From: Algimonas arctica
Lineage (GTDB): Bacteria; Pseudomonadota; Alphaproteobacteria; Caulobacterales; Maricaulaceae
Reading direction: 5' to 3'
DNA: 36,188 nucleotides
Assembly (NCBI RefSeq): GCF_014652695.1
Contig: NZ_BMZH01000018.1
Location: 1 to 36,188 of the forward strand
A program made the position numbers and the translations under genes. Under the pieces are notes generated by a model, which saw nothing but the letters and a program-made list of their open reading frames with translations, was not told the DNA's origin and did not search any database. Of the stretch, positions 1 through 8,612 are shown piece after piece (position 1 is the stretch's first letter; the number at the start of each line of letters is the position of its first letter).

Positions 1-103
1 CGTTGTTTTAGTCTGTCTCATGCTTCACTCCATAAGGATGGAGGTGAGCAAAGTCTCTCTTAGCCCAGGCTCAAATCTGTGCCATGAGCGCTGACGTCAG
101 ACA
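1..103 (-). mobile_element. 5' end of an IS3-family element, running off the left edge
   Basis: The minus strand has an ATG at 21-19 followed by codons reading MRQTKTT, close to the start of the IS3-type OrfA-like frame at 15673 (MRQSKTT). Upstream of it the sequence is collinear with 15654-15757 and both copies finish in TGTCTGACGTCAGCGC. I place the element tip at 103 because IS3 ends normally begin with TG. Only about 100 bp of the element lies in the window, so the subgroup cannot be named. From the tip to the deaminase gene at 307 nothing else is recognisable. Confidence 0.55.
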
Positions 104-306
104 GTAGATGAATTCCATCAGGAAGTCGGCCTCACCCCCCATGAGGTTGGGTCAGAGTAGGCTCCATAGAGTGGTAACCACGACACAAACCTGACTGCCG
201 TCCCCCTAAATCTTACTATAGGATGGTGGTGGTCGTGCGGAGGAAATTAGGCGGCCATCGCCAAAAGATGAATTGCTTTTAGAGGCATATTCGGCCTTAT
301 GGACGA

Positions 307-1320
307 ATGACTCAGCTTCACGAATTTATCAAATCCCTACCCAAAGCAGAGCTTCACCTGCATATAGAGGGGAGTCTAGAACCGGAACAAATGTTTGAGA
401 TGGCGCGCCGAAATGGGATCGCCTTGCCCTATTCGACAGTGGATGACATCCGCACCGCTTATGCTTTCGGCAACCTGCAGGAATTTCTCGATTTATATTA
501 TGCGGGTATGTCGGTTCTACAGACGCGACAGGATTTCTACGACCTGACATACGCTTATCTCCAGCGGATTCATGCCGATAACTGTCGACACGTAGAAATA
601 TTTTTTGACGCCCAAGCTCATACAGAACGCGGCATTGCCTTCGCAGATGTAATCGAAGGAATTTTGAATGCCCTTGAACAGGGTGAAGCAGATTTCGGGA
701 TCACCTCACACCTCATTTTATCGTTTCTGCGCCACCTTTCTGAGGAGGATGCGTTTAAAACGTTAGAGCAGGCCGAACCCTATTATGATCGTCTTTTGGG
801 AGTCGGGTTAGACTCGTCAGAAATGGGCCACCCACCTTCTAAGTTTGAACGTGTTTTCGCAAAGTCTAACGCATTGGGCCTTAAATTATTCGCTCATGCA
901 GGCGAGGAAGGGCCGCCGATATATGTCTATGAGGCTTTAGATATTCTAAAAGTCGACAGGATTGATCACGGTAACCGCTCGTTAGAGGATGACGCACTGG
1001 TCAATCGACTGGTCAGCGAAGGAATGACCTTAACGGTCTGCCCACTCTCAAACCTCAAGCTTTGCGTCGTAGATGATCTGAAAAACCATCCGCTGAAGAC
1101 AATGCTGGATCTTGGTTTAGCGGTAACGGTTAATTCCGATGATCCCTCTTACTTTGGCGGTTATATAAACGATAACTATATTCGTATTGCTGATGCTCTT
1201 GATCTGAGTAAGGATGATATTGTTAAGCTCGTTAAAAACGGATTTGACGGTGCTTACATGAGTGACGCGCGAAAATGCGAAGTTATGGAAGAATTAAAAA
1301 TCCGAAGTTGCACAACATAA
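307..1320 (+). CDS. add: Adenosine/adenine deaminase (ADE type 2-like)
   Basis: Predicted cytosolic zinc hydrolase that deaminates adenine (to hypoxanthine) or adenosine in purine salvage. The 337-residue length is normal for the family. Visible motifs are HLHIEG (zinc ligands H17 and H19), HAGEEG (H197, catalytic E200), DHG (H221) and NSDDP (D278, D279). The segment GLDSSEMGHPPSKF near 167-180 and the run SDDPSYFGGY are typical of the fungal Aah1/bacterial adenine deaminase branch, so adenine is the more likely substrate; this is family knowledge, not shown by the sequence alone. The start is the ATG at 307. The Shine-Dalgarno sequence is weak: AGAGG at 281-285 is rather far away. The gene stands alone between an IS3-type end and an IS6-type remnant, and its codon use looks more AT-rich than the next operon, which hints at transfer. 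Confidence 0.93.
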   Translation: MTQLHEFIKSLPKAELHLHIEGSLEPEQMFEMARRNGIALPYSTVDDIRTAYAFGNLQEFLDLYYAGMSVLQTRQDFYDLTYAYLQRIHADNCRHVEIFFDAQAHTERGIAFADVIEGILNALEQGEADFGITSHLILSFLRHLSEEDAFKTLEQAEPYYDRLLGVGLDSSEMGHPPSKFERVFAKSNALGLKLFAHAGEEGPPIYVYEALDILKVDRIDHGNRSLEDDALVNRLVSEGMTLTVCPLSNLKLCVVDDLKNHPLKTMLDLGLAVTVNSDDPSYFGGYINDNYIRIADALDLSKDDIVKLVKNGFDGAYMSDARKCEVMEELKIRSCTT

Positions 1321-1592
1321 GGGTCACTTCCCGGAAAGCACTTAATTGGCGGAACAAGTTCTGATTAATCAGATCACCCCAACCCATCGCTTCTAGCACA
1401 GCTTGCACTCACAATACCCATTCAGCTAATGTCTGCTCTGCCGCCATAGCTGTCTTAGAGCATGGCCGCGGGAAAAGCGCATAATCTGAATTTTGATAAG
1501 TGCCGCCATGTCATCCATCTTAGACCGCACCAAGATTTGAGATCAAAGAGAACAGCCCGCAGAGAAGTCGTTCGATAATAGCCTAGGCGATC
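1321..1592. other. Gene-free spacer
   Basis: I see no gene-like frame, RNA gene or strong hairpin here. It lies between the deaminase gene and the IS6-type remnant. Confidence 0.5.
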
Positions 1593-1785
1593 AGCAACGT
1601 CTCTCTTCCTCTAGCCAAAGATCTGTGCCGATCTATATGACGACGGACAACTCCAGAAATTCGACTTAACCCACGCCTCATTTTACAATCACTTCAATCA
1701 CAAAAGCCATCTCGAAAGTATAGCGCAGTTCAAGTCAATACATGACGCCTCACTCATAGAATGGGGTCAATTGATCGAGGCCTAA
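1593..1785 (+). pseudogene. IS6-family transposase C-terminal remnant fused to an M14/IS-like sliver
   Basis: From 1651 to the TAA at 1783-1785 one frame reads LQKFDLTHASFYNHFNH and ends SLIEWGQLIEA. This matches the C-termini of the two other IS6-type transposase remnants in this window (TLQKFVSTQ, IYNHFNHQ, EWRQLIAV). Just upstream, still in frame, it reads ICADLYDDGQ, which is almost the same as ICAVLYDDGQ in the truncated M14 peptidase at the far right of the window; at DNA level 28 of 30 bases agree (1621-1650 against 36086-36115 on the minus strand). A TAG at 1612-1614 closes the frame upstream. It is a fossil made by recombination, not a working gene. Confidence 0.6.
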
Positions 1786-2009
1786 AACCTAATATCTGGC
1801 GACAACACGGGCTATATCGGTTTACTCTACAATGCCCTGCGCGTGTTAATCGCGGCATAAAACCGAACGTCCGCTCAAACCCAAAGCACAATGCGTATCA
1901 GCTGATAAGGCTCTACAACATTTATGTTAAGAACGTTATTTCATACGATGCCGTAGAAACCCGTTTATTCACCCGACATAAGCCGTTTAGTGGCAGCACA
2001 TTACATGCC

Positions 2010-3467
2010 ATGAGCGCCATTATGACTCCCGGACAGCCGAACAATGAGACGCCGCGCGCTGCGGGTGACCTGAATATTGGTATTTCTCGGTTTTTAGGCG
2101 TTTTCACACGTGTCAAACCACACGAAGTCCAGCTGACCTTCGCTTTGCTATTGACCGTATTTTTCATGTTGACGGCTTTTTTCATCGCCAAGCCAGCGCG
2201 AGAAAGCTGGCTAGCCGTCTCCGTCATTGGAGACCTTACAGCGCTTGAAGTCAGGGCCACGTCGGGTGGATTGCAGTCTATCGTGCTGATCGCGCTGCTT
2301 CCGCTTTATGCCAAACTCTATGACATCTGGTCGCGGCGCCGCTTGCTCGTCATGGTCAACGTGTTCTTCATTGCGCTGTTCCCGGTCTTTTGGCTGTTCC
2401 AACCCGGTCTGCTGGCGGATGAAATCCTGTTCAGCGGGGTCATTTTTTATATCTGGATCGGTATCTTCGCCGTCACCGTTGTCGCGCAATTTTGGACATA
2501 TGCGGCAGACCTTTATACGCAGGACGCCGGCATGCGTCTATTTCCTCTCATTGCGGTAGGCGCATCACTCGGCGCGGTCGCGGGGAGTGCCTGCGCGGTC
2601 AAACTGATCGAAATCGGGGTTTCGTCATATGACCTACTGCTTTTTGCGCCGTTACCGCTGATTTGCGCAACGCTGATCCTATGGCGGATCGAGACGGTGG
2701 ACGCGGCTACAGGTCAAACGCCAAAAATATCACCTGACACACCGTCCGAGGACCCGCGATCAGCATGGGCGATAGTTATGGGAAACCGTTATATATTACT
2801 CATCGGTCTGTTCGTCTTCTTGCTCAACTGGGTGCAAACCAACGGCGAGAATATCTTATTCGCAGCTCTACAAGAATCCATCGAAGCGTCAGGCCCAATG
2901 GACGCAGAAAGCCGCGCAGCGATGACAGCGAACGCTTATGCCCGGATATATGTTTGGGTCGGTTTGATCGGGCTAATTATTCAAGCATTTCTGGTCTCTC
3001 GTTTGCTACGTTATGGAGGGATGGCGGGTATGTTGCTCATTCCGCCTTTCGTCGCGCTTGTGTCCAACGGTGCTATGGGCGGGGCTGTCGGTTCTGGCGG
3101 AGCACTTGGCGTCATCACCATTGCTAAGACAGCGGAGAATGCGACCAATGCGTCGATCGCTAACACGGCCCGTCATATACTTTGGTTACCTGTCGCCAAG
3201 GAGGCTCTTTACAAGGCGAAAACGGCCATCGACACGGTTTGTGTACGGGTTGCCGACGGCCTTGCGGCCATAACCGTTATCGTAGGCACACGGCTTCTTT
3301 CCGCCGACCTTAAAGCCTTTTTCACGTTCAATCTTGTGCTGGTTGTGCTATGGCTTGTGGTCGGCATTCTGATTATCCGCGAGCGCAAGGGGCGCCGCAA
3401 AGTCTGGGCCGAGCGCGAAAGGACCGCAACTTGTACAGACCCATCATCGGGGGCGTCACCGCTCTGA
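2010..3467 (+). CDS. NTT/TLC-type nucleotide transporter (ATP/ADP carrier family, MFS fold)
   Basis: Predicted inner-membrane carrier of 485 residues with about 11-12 hydrophobic helices. The sequence resembles the Npt1/Npt2 nucleotide transporters: KPARESWL in the first helix region, FWTYAADLYT in the middle, and near the C-terminus LPVAKEALYKAK followed by IDTVCVRVADGL, the usual signature of this family. Family members exchange ATP for ADP or move other nucleotides; the substrate here is unknown. The frame is open from 1761, but that upstream part is not membrane-like and begins inside IS-derived DNA, so I choose ATG 2010 (ATG 2022 is an alternative). It is the first gene of a four-gene plus-strand group; the next gene starts inside its 3' end, so the two are probably translated together. 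The neighbours are exported proteins, one with an ATP-binding fold, which makes a periplasmic nucleotide supply a possible role (inference). Confidence 0.8.
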   Translation: MSAIMTPGQPNNETPRAAGDLNIGISRFLGVFTRVKPHEVQLTFALLLTVFFMLTAFFIAKPARESWLAVSVIGDLTALEVRATSGGLQSIVLIALLPLYAKLYDIWSRRRLLVMVNVFFIALFPVFWLFQPGLLADEILFSGVIFYIWIGIFAVTVVAQFWTYAADLYTQDAGMRLFPLIAVGASLGAVAGSACAVKLIEIGVSSYDLLLFAPLPLICATLILWRIETVDAATGQTPKISPDTPSEDPRSAWAIVMGNRYILLIGLFVFLLNWVQTNGENILFAALQESIEASGPMDAESRAAMTANAYARIYVWVGLIGLIIQAFLVSRLLRYGGMAGMLLIPPFVALVSNGAMGGAVGSGGALGVITIAKTAENATNASIANTARHILWLPVAKEALYKAKTAIDTVCVRVADGLAAITVIVGTRLLSADLKAFFTFNLVLVVLWLVVGILIIRERKGRRKVWAERERTATCTDPSSGASPL

Positions 3468-4342
3468 TGTTCATGGCGGCCTCGGCTGCCTTTGGTGCTC
3501 CGCACATCCCCGTCTCTGTTCCAGACGAACAGTGGCAGCCTCTCTCTCAATCTCGCGACGCCGCCCTACAGGCGGAGCTAAACAAATATATCGACAGCTC
3601 TCCGCGCCTCGCGCGTTTGAGTAAGGATGGGCGACTGTCCGTCGCATTAGTCGATTTGTCTAATCCGTCATCGCCTCGTTACGCCGCAATCAATGGTCGC
3701 AAGACCGTTTACGCGGCAAGCATGCCTAAAATCGCAATTTTGCTGACCGCTTATGATCAGATTTCACGAGGGGTTTTGGAGGCTACGCCCGAGGTGGAGT
3801 CCGACATGAATGCCATGATACGAAATTCATCGAACGGCGCAGCAACTCGGATGATCGATCGGGTCGGCGGCCTTGACGCTATCAATATAACACTCGCCGA
3901 TCCGCGTTACGGATTATATGACGCAGAGAATGGCGGTGGGCTATGGGTTGGAAAACGTTACGCCAAGACGGGACGCCGCGTTACCGATCCGGTCGCAGGC
4001 GTCAGTCATGGCGCGTCGGCGTTCCAAACTGCACGGTATTACTATTTGCTCGCCACAGGACGCTTGGTCGATGAAGCCACGTCTTACAATATGCTGCAGG
4101 CGCTCGCGGACCCAGGCATTCGCCACAAATTCGTCGCCTCGCTTGGACAGCTGGCGCCGGACGCGGATCTTTATCGCAAAAGCGGGACGTGGCGCGATTA
4201 CCATGCCGATAGCGTCATCGTCTGGGGGGAAGAACCATGGCGGCGCTATATCCTTGTCGGGATCGTACAAAGCGATGCGGGCGGTGATATATTGAAAGAT
4301 TTGATTCCGGCTGTTGAAACCATTCTTCATCCTGAGAATTGA
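3431..4342 (+). CDS. Exported serine hydrolase, class A beta-lactamase fold
   Basis: Predicted periplasmic penicillin-recognising-fold protein of about 303 residues. All three active-site motifs are present, numbered from the TTG start: S97-M-P-K100 (SxxK), S133-S-N135 (SxN) and K250-S-G252 (KSG). There is no clear class A omega-loop motif such as ExxxN, so it need not be an antibiotic-degrading beta-lactamase; D,D-peptidase or esterase activity is equally possible. I choose TTG 3431 because AAAGGA lies 7 nt upstream (3418-3423) and because it gives a proper signal peptide (YRPIIGG, then a hydrophobic run ending SAAFGA). An ATG at 3467 overlaps the transporter stop (TGATG) but would leave a stunted signal peptide. 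The gene overlaps the transporter by 37 nt. Confidence 0.8.
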   Translation: MYRPIIGGVTALMFMAASAAFGAPHIPVSVPDEQWQPLSQSRDAALQAELNKYIDSSPRLARLSKDGRLSVALVDLSNPSSPRYAAINGRKTVYAASMPKIAILLTAYDQISRGVLEATPEVESDMNAMIRNSSNGAATRMIDRVGGLDAINITLADPRYGLYDAENGGGLWVGKRYAKTGRRVTDPVAGVSHGASAFQTARYYYLLATGRLVDEATSYNMLQALADPGIRHKFVASLGQLAPDADLYRKSGTWRDYHADSVIVWGEEPWRRYILVGIVQSDAGGDILKDLIPAVETILHPEN

Positions 4343-4389
4343 TTAACAGCGCGCACTGCGCTTTACTCGTACTGACTCCAAGGCACACT

Positions 4390-7242
4390 ATGTTGAAATC
4401 AGCTCTGCTCGGAACCGCGTTGGCCCTGATCGCCAGCGCGGCGATGGCCCGCGCCCCCGCCACAGACGCGCCGAAAGCGGCGGTCATCGATGAAGCGCGC
4501 ACGTTGGTCGACGCCATGCGCGCCAGTCCAAAAGGCCCCTACTCAAACATTCAATGGGTCTGCAAAGACGGCACCGTTCTGCCGCCCCGTCCGAGCGCCT
4601 GCGCGCCGCATGGCGGGGGCAATCAGTTCGCCAAATTCTCCGCTCAACGCGACCGCCTTGCCACACTCGGCTATCCGGTCGGGACGATTTTTCAGAATTT
4701 CGACAGCGGATCTGCCGGGCCTGATGCCCGCTCCTTTACGCGTCTGCGCGACCTCCCGCTCGAATCCTATATGATCGCGGTGGATGATGGCTGGGTGCTG
4801 CGCGGCGCGCGGTCCTATCGCGGACGCGTTCAGATCGAAGATGAAGAAGTCGCCGGACGAGACCTCTTGCTCGCCACACTCGCCAAAGCCGACCGCGCGC
4901 AGGATACTCTGCTGCTGCGCGAGCTGGCCCGCGCCATTCCTCATGGCGGCAAAAGCGACGATATCGTGCGCGAACTGCGCCGCGACAGCCAGACACTGGC
5001 CGAAACCAACCGCCGATTTGAACCTTTACGTGCCGAAATTCACGGCCAACCGAGCGCCGCGACGCTGGGCCGCGTCGAGGCGTGGGCGCGCATTAACACA
5101 GGGCTGCCGACAGAACAGAAAGCCCTTCTCGCCCGCGTTCAGGCGCAGCTAACGGAGCTCTATTCGCCCGAACAGACCCGCCAGCGGCTTGGCCGCTTGG
5201 CTGGATCATTGGGGAACAAGCTAAACGATATTGCCGTTATCCTCCGTTCTGACGCCCCGGCCTTGGACCGCACGGCAGACGCCTTGGCGCTTTCGTATGA
5301 AAAATTTCAAACTGCCACGCTCGTCGACGCCTTGCGCCTGCTCGACCTCATGACCGCGCTGGAAGCCGACGCACTTAGCGCCGCGCGCGCTCTGCCTGCA
5401 CCGGAAAACCGCGCCGAAGCCTTACGCCGTGCCGCGCAGCTAACCGACGCCGCTTATCATCTGGGCTATCTGTCTGAGAGCGAAGCCCGCCGTGTGGCCA
5501 GCCCGCTGCGCGCGTTGAACGGGAACCGTGCTGGCACGCCGCGTTACGCCGCTGCCGTCCAGCGTCTGCAATTAGTTCCGGCTTGGGCGCAGACACACGT
5601 TCGCTACGTCTTTGCCGAACCGCTGGCTAAATACACGGCGCTCGACTCGCGTGCCGCGAAATTTACCGATGATTTGTTGCGCGGGTCGATTTTGCAGCCA
5701 CTCACCGAAATTACGGAATTATTGTCCCGTGATGTCGGGCAGCTTTCTGGCATCAGTGCCTCGATCATGGGCGAGACCCGGTCCGCGCTCGCTCTCAACC
5801 CTGGCCGCGCGCAAGGCCGCTTACGTGTGGTTGAGCCCGGACCAGACGGCAGCCTACCAGCTTACGCCTCTACAGATATTGTCATCATACCCAGCACGAT
5901 AGCCGAGTTGTTTCCCGCCGCCGGAATTATTACCGTCGGCGAGGGTAATCCGCTCTCCCATGTACAAATTCTTGCCCGCAATCTGGGTATTCCCAACGTA
6001 GTTGTCTCTGCCGACTTGCAATCAGAACTCGCGTCCTATGAGGGACAAGCCGTTGAGCTGGCAGCCACCGCAGATGGGCGTGTTTTATTACGGCGAGCCG
6101 ATAATTATAAACTGCCCGCCGCCAAAGCCGGCGCGCCGTCCTCCATCGGAAAAACGGGCACGGTCCCAGCACCGCAACCTAACCTCGCCCGTATCGCACC
6201 TGTGCCATTATCCGAGCTGCAGGCGAGCTTATCAGGCAAGATCGTCGGGCCGAAAGCGGCGAATGTCGGCGAACTGGCGCGGCTATTCCCTGACCGGGTT
6301 GCGCCTGCAGTCGCCTTGCCTTTCGGTGCATTCGCCGCTCATGTCGAAGCCCCGCGCGCTGCATTGGCCCGCAGTTTTCAGGATTACCGCGCCGGACGAA
6401 TTACCGAAGACGCTTTCCTAATCGCGCTCGACACGGCGTATGACCGCGTCAAAGCCACGCCTGTCAATGCCGCCACCCGCGCTGCGTTGACCGAACAGTT
6501 AAAGGCGTTCGACCGCAGCACAGGCCTGTTCATCCGCTCTGACACGAATATGGAGGATTTGCCGCAATTCACGGGTGCAGGTCTTAACCTGACCTTGCCG
6601 AACGTGACGGGTGATAAGAATATTTTCGATGGCATTCCGGAAGTCTGGAGCAGCGTTTATACCCGCCGCGCCATGGCATGGCGTAGTCAGGTGCTGAGTA
6701 ATCCGGAAGACGTGTTTAGCTCCGTCCTGCTGATGCAGTCCGTGCCGAGCGAGAAAAGCGGAGTGCTCGTCACCACCGATCTGTCGGGACAAAACCGCCC
6801 TAACAGCCTGACCGTCAGTGTAGCTTACGGCGTTGGCGGCGCAGTGGACGGCGAGAGCGCAGCCTCTTACCTGCTGACTCCGCGTCAGGACATTGTGTTG
6901 GCAGAAGCCAAAGCCCCGTTTCAGCGTTACCTGAAACCCGAAGGCGGTGTCGGCTGGCGGCCCGCTTCATCCGGCGACATTCTCACAACGGCTGAAACCG
7001 CAGAGCTGCGTAATCTTGCCGCTGAAGTCGTAGCCCGCTATCCGGTCAGTCTTGGTCCTGACGGCAAGCCATTGCCTTTTGATATCGAATTCGGCTTCGC
7101 AGGCGGTAAGCTTTATTTGCTGCAGATCCGTCCGCTTGTGCAACGCGGGGCGGCGCTCGCCGAAACCGTGGTCGGCGCCGTTATCCCCAAACCTGTGGGA
7201 ACAAAGTCAGTATTGCTGTCCGCGCCGCTTAATAAGGAATAG
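4390..7242 (+). CDS. Exported PEP-utiliser/PPDK-like dikinase with glucan, water dikinase-like domain order
   Basis: Predicted 950-residue exported protein. A signal peptide is clear (MLKSALLGTALALIASAAMA) from ATG 4390, which has AAGG about 6 nt upstream; the ATG at 4339 would add a non-signal extension. Residues of about 30-480 are helix-rich and not recognised. Around 510-590 lies a phosphohistidine swivel domain (GEGNPLSHVQILARN, catalytic His524). From about 610 to 920 lies a PPDK-type ATP-binding domain: GPKAANVGEL (K622), IRSDTNMEDL (about 715-724), EVWSSVYTRRA, DIEFGF and LLQIRPL (to about 916). In PEP synthase and PPDK the ATP-binding domain comes first; here it follows the His domain, as in glucan, water dikinase. 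No PEP/pyruvate-binding barrel is present. It may transfer phosphate from ATP to a periplasmic glycan, but neither substrate nor ATP source is shown. It lies between two serine hydrolase genes. Confidence 0.8.
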   Translation: MLKSALLGTALALIASAAMARAPATDAPKAAVIDEARTLVDAMRASPKGPYSNIQWVCKDGTVLPPRPSACAPHGGGNQFAKFSAQRDRLATLGYPVGTIFQNFDSGSAGPDARSFTRLRDLPLESYMIAVDDGWVLRGARSYRGRVQIEDEEVAGRDLLLATLAKADRAQDTLLLRELARAIPHGGKSDDIVRELRRDSQTLAETNRRFEPLRAEIHGQPSAATLGRVEAWARINTGLPTEQKALLARVQAQLTELYSPEQTRQRLGRLAGSLGNKLNDIAVILRSDAPALDRTADALALSYEKFQTATLVDALRLLDLMTALEADALSAARALPAPENRAEALRRAAQLTDAAYHLGYLSESEARRVASPLRALNGNRAGTPRYAAAVQRLQLVPAWAQTHVRYVFAEPLAKYTALDSRAAKFTDDLLRGSILQPLTEITELLSRDVGQLSGISASIMGETRSALALNPGRAQGRLRVVEPGPDGSLPAYASTDIVIIPSTIAELFPAAGIITVGEGNPLSHVQILARNLGIPNVVVSADLQSELASYEGQAVELAATADGRVLLRRADNYKLPAAKAGAPSSIGKTGTVPAPQPNLARIAPVPLSELQASLSGKIVGPKAANVGELARLFPDRVAPAVALPFGAFAAHVEAPRAALARSFQDYRAGRITEDAFLIALDTAYDRVKATPVNAATRAALTEQLKAFDRSTGLFIRSDTNMEDLPQFTGAGLNLTLPNVTGDKNIFDGIPEVWSSVYTRRAMAWRSQVLSNPEDVFSSVLLMQSVPSEKSGVLVTTDLSGQNRPNSLTVSVAYGVGGAVDGESAASYLLTPRQDIVLAEAKAPFQRYLKPEGGVGWRPASSGDILTTAETAELRNLAAEVVARYPVSLGPDGKPLPFDIEFGFAGGKLYLLQIRPLVQRGAALAETVVGAVIPKPVGTKSVLLSAPLNKE

Positions 7243-7246
7243 TCAC

Positions 7247-8566
7247 ATGATGACCCGCTCACATCTCAAATTCACGGCCGCCGCGGCTCTCTGTGCGTTT
7301 ATGCCGATCACAGCGACCTCTTACCCCATTGATGCGCAGGACACGTCGATCAACCGTCTTAAAGGCGCAAACCCGGATAAGATGCCCGCAGGCGCGAAAC
7401 TCAGCACCGTTGATATGCATTTGCACTTGCTCGCCACACCCGGTGCCGCGTGGGACTTTGGTGGCACGCCGCGTGATGCAGAATTGCAAGCTGCGCTTGA
7501 TCAAATGTTTAAAGGGCGCGACGCCTCCTATGGGCTGGTTGTGGCGGACATTACAGATCCATCCGATATTCGTTGGGCGGGATTACGCGAAAATCGCTCG
7601 CAAATTCCAGGATCTGTCGGCAAAATCATCACGATGCTTGGCTTATTCTCAGAGTTGGAACGTGCCTTTCCCAGTATTGAAGACCGCGAACGTATTCTGC
7701 GTCAGCGCCAGATCACGGCAGGCGAGTGGGTCAAATGGGACGATCATGGCGTTCCCCATTGGGACAATGCGACAGGCACGATGAAGTCGTCCAAAATCAT
7801 GCCCGGCGAGACGTTTGCTTTGGCTGAATGGATTGATTTTGCCATTGCCTATTCCGCCAACGCCGCTGCCGCGACCATCTGGAAAGAAGCCCTCCTGCTA
7901 CGCCATTATGGCGACCAATATCCGCCCACGGCCGAAGAAGAAGCCAATTTTTTTCGCACAACTTCTAAGGCGGAATTATGGCGTCTCTCTAGCAGTGCGG
8001 TGCGCGACCCAATGATCGGCGCAGGCCTTGATCCAGATACGTTTTGGATCGGTAGCTTTTGGACTTCCACAGCCAAAACCATTGTTCCCGGAAATGGCGG
8101 ATCGCGCGGAACGCCGATGGAAATGGCGCGCTTTCTTTTGCGGATGGAACAGGGGCGGCTCGTTGACAATTGGTCATCGCTGCGAATGAAAAACTATCTC
8201 TACACGACGTCGCGCCGCTACCGCTATGTCTTCAGTGATAATTTGAAACCTGCCGCTGTCTATTTCAAATCAGGTTCGCTGTATAAATGCACGCCCGAAG
8301 AGGGCTTTAAATGCGGAAAATATATGGGTAATGCGCAGAACCTGATGAACTCCATCACTGTCGTTGAAACACCCGCCGCTGGGGTCGACGATAATGCCGG
8401 GCAAAAACGCTATATCGTCGCCATGATGAGCGATGTGCGCAAGACGAACTCCGCGTGGGACCACTCCCGCATCGGCGCGGCGGTCGACACAATGGTCCGG
8501 ACCCGTGCTGCAGCCCGAATTGCAGAAACGGCATCGGATGCGGATAAGCGCGCGGCGGGCGGGTAA
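7247..8566 (+). CDS. Exported serine hydrolase, divergent beta-lactamase/PBP-like
   Basis: Predicted periplasmic protein of 439 residues. It begins at ATG 7247 with AAGGA 8 nt upstream (7234-7238), only 4 nt after the dikinase-like gene, and has a signal peptide (KFTAAAALCAFMPITATS). Motifs in the right order suggest the beta-lactamase/penicillin-binding fold: S123-V-G-K126 (SxxK), S203-A-N205 (SxN) and K341-S-G343 (KSG). It is longer than the first hydrolase and only distantly similar, so the two are not a recent duplication. Residues KCTPEEGFKCG after the KSG motif carry two cysteines that could form a disulfide. The substrate is unknown; a peptidoglycan or ester bond is plausible. It is the last gene of the four-gene group, and the IS6 remnant begins 47 nt downstream. 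Confidence 0.65.
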   Translation: MMTRSHLKFTAAAALCAFMPITATSYPIDAQDTSINRLKGANPDKMPAGAKLSTVDMHLHLLATPGAAWDFGGTPRDAELQAALDQMFKGRDASYGLVVADITDPSDIRWAGLRENRSQIPGSVGKIITMLGLFSELERAFPSIEDRERILRQRQITAGEWVKWDDHGVPHWDNATGTMKSSKIMPGETFALAEWIDFAIAYSANAAAATIWKEALLLRHYGDQYPPTAEEEANFFRTTSKAELWRLSSSAVRDPMIGAGLDPDTFWIGSFWTSTAKTIVPGNGGSRGTPMEMARFLLRMEQGRLVDNWSSLRMKNYLYTTSRRYRYVFSDNLKPAAVYFKSGSLYKCTPEEGFKCGKYMGNAQNLMNSITVVETPAAGVDDNAGQKRYIVAMMSDVRKTNSAWDHSRIGAAVDTMVRTRAAARIAETASDADKRAAGG

Positions 8567-8612
8567 TTTTAATTAACCTAAACACACATTCGTTGGAGTT
8601 TTGTCGCAGAGG

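Noticed and set aside
1761-2009. N-terminal extension of the nucleotide transporter
   Set aside because: The extra 83 residues are not membrane-like, start within IS6-derived DNA and have no ribosome site.
3431-4342. Antibiotic-resistance beta-lactamase
   Set aside because: The SxxK, SxN and KSG motifs fit the fold, but the class A omega-loop signature is not evident and the operon context points to a housekeeping or wall-related hydrolase.
4339-4389. Upstream start of the dikinase-like gene
   Set aside because: It overlaps the preceding gene and places 17 residues before an obvious signal peptide; ATG 4390 has a better ribosome site.
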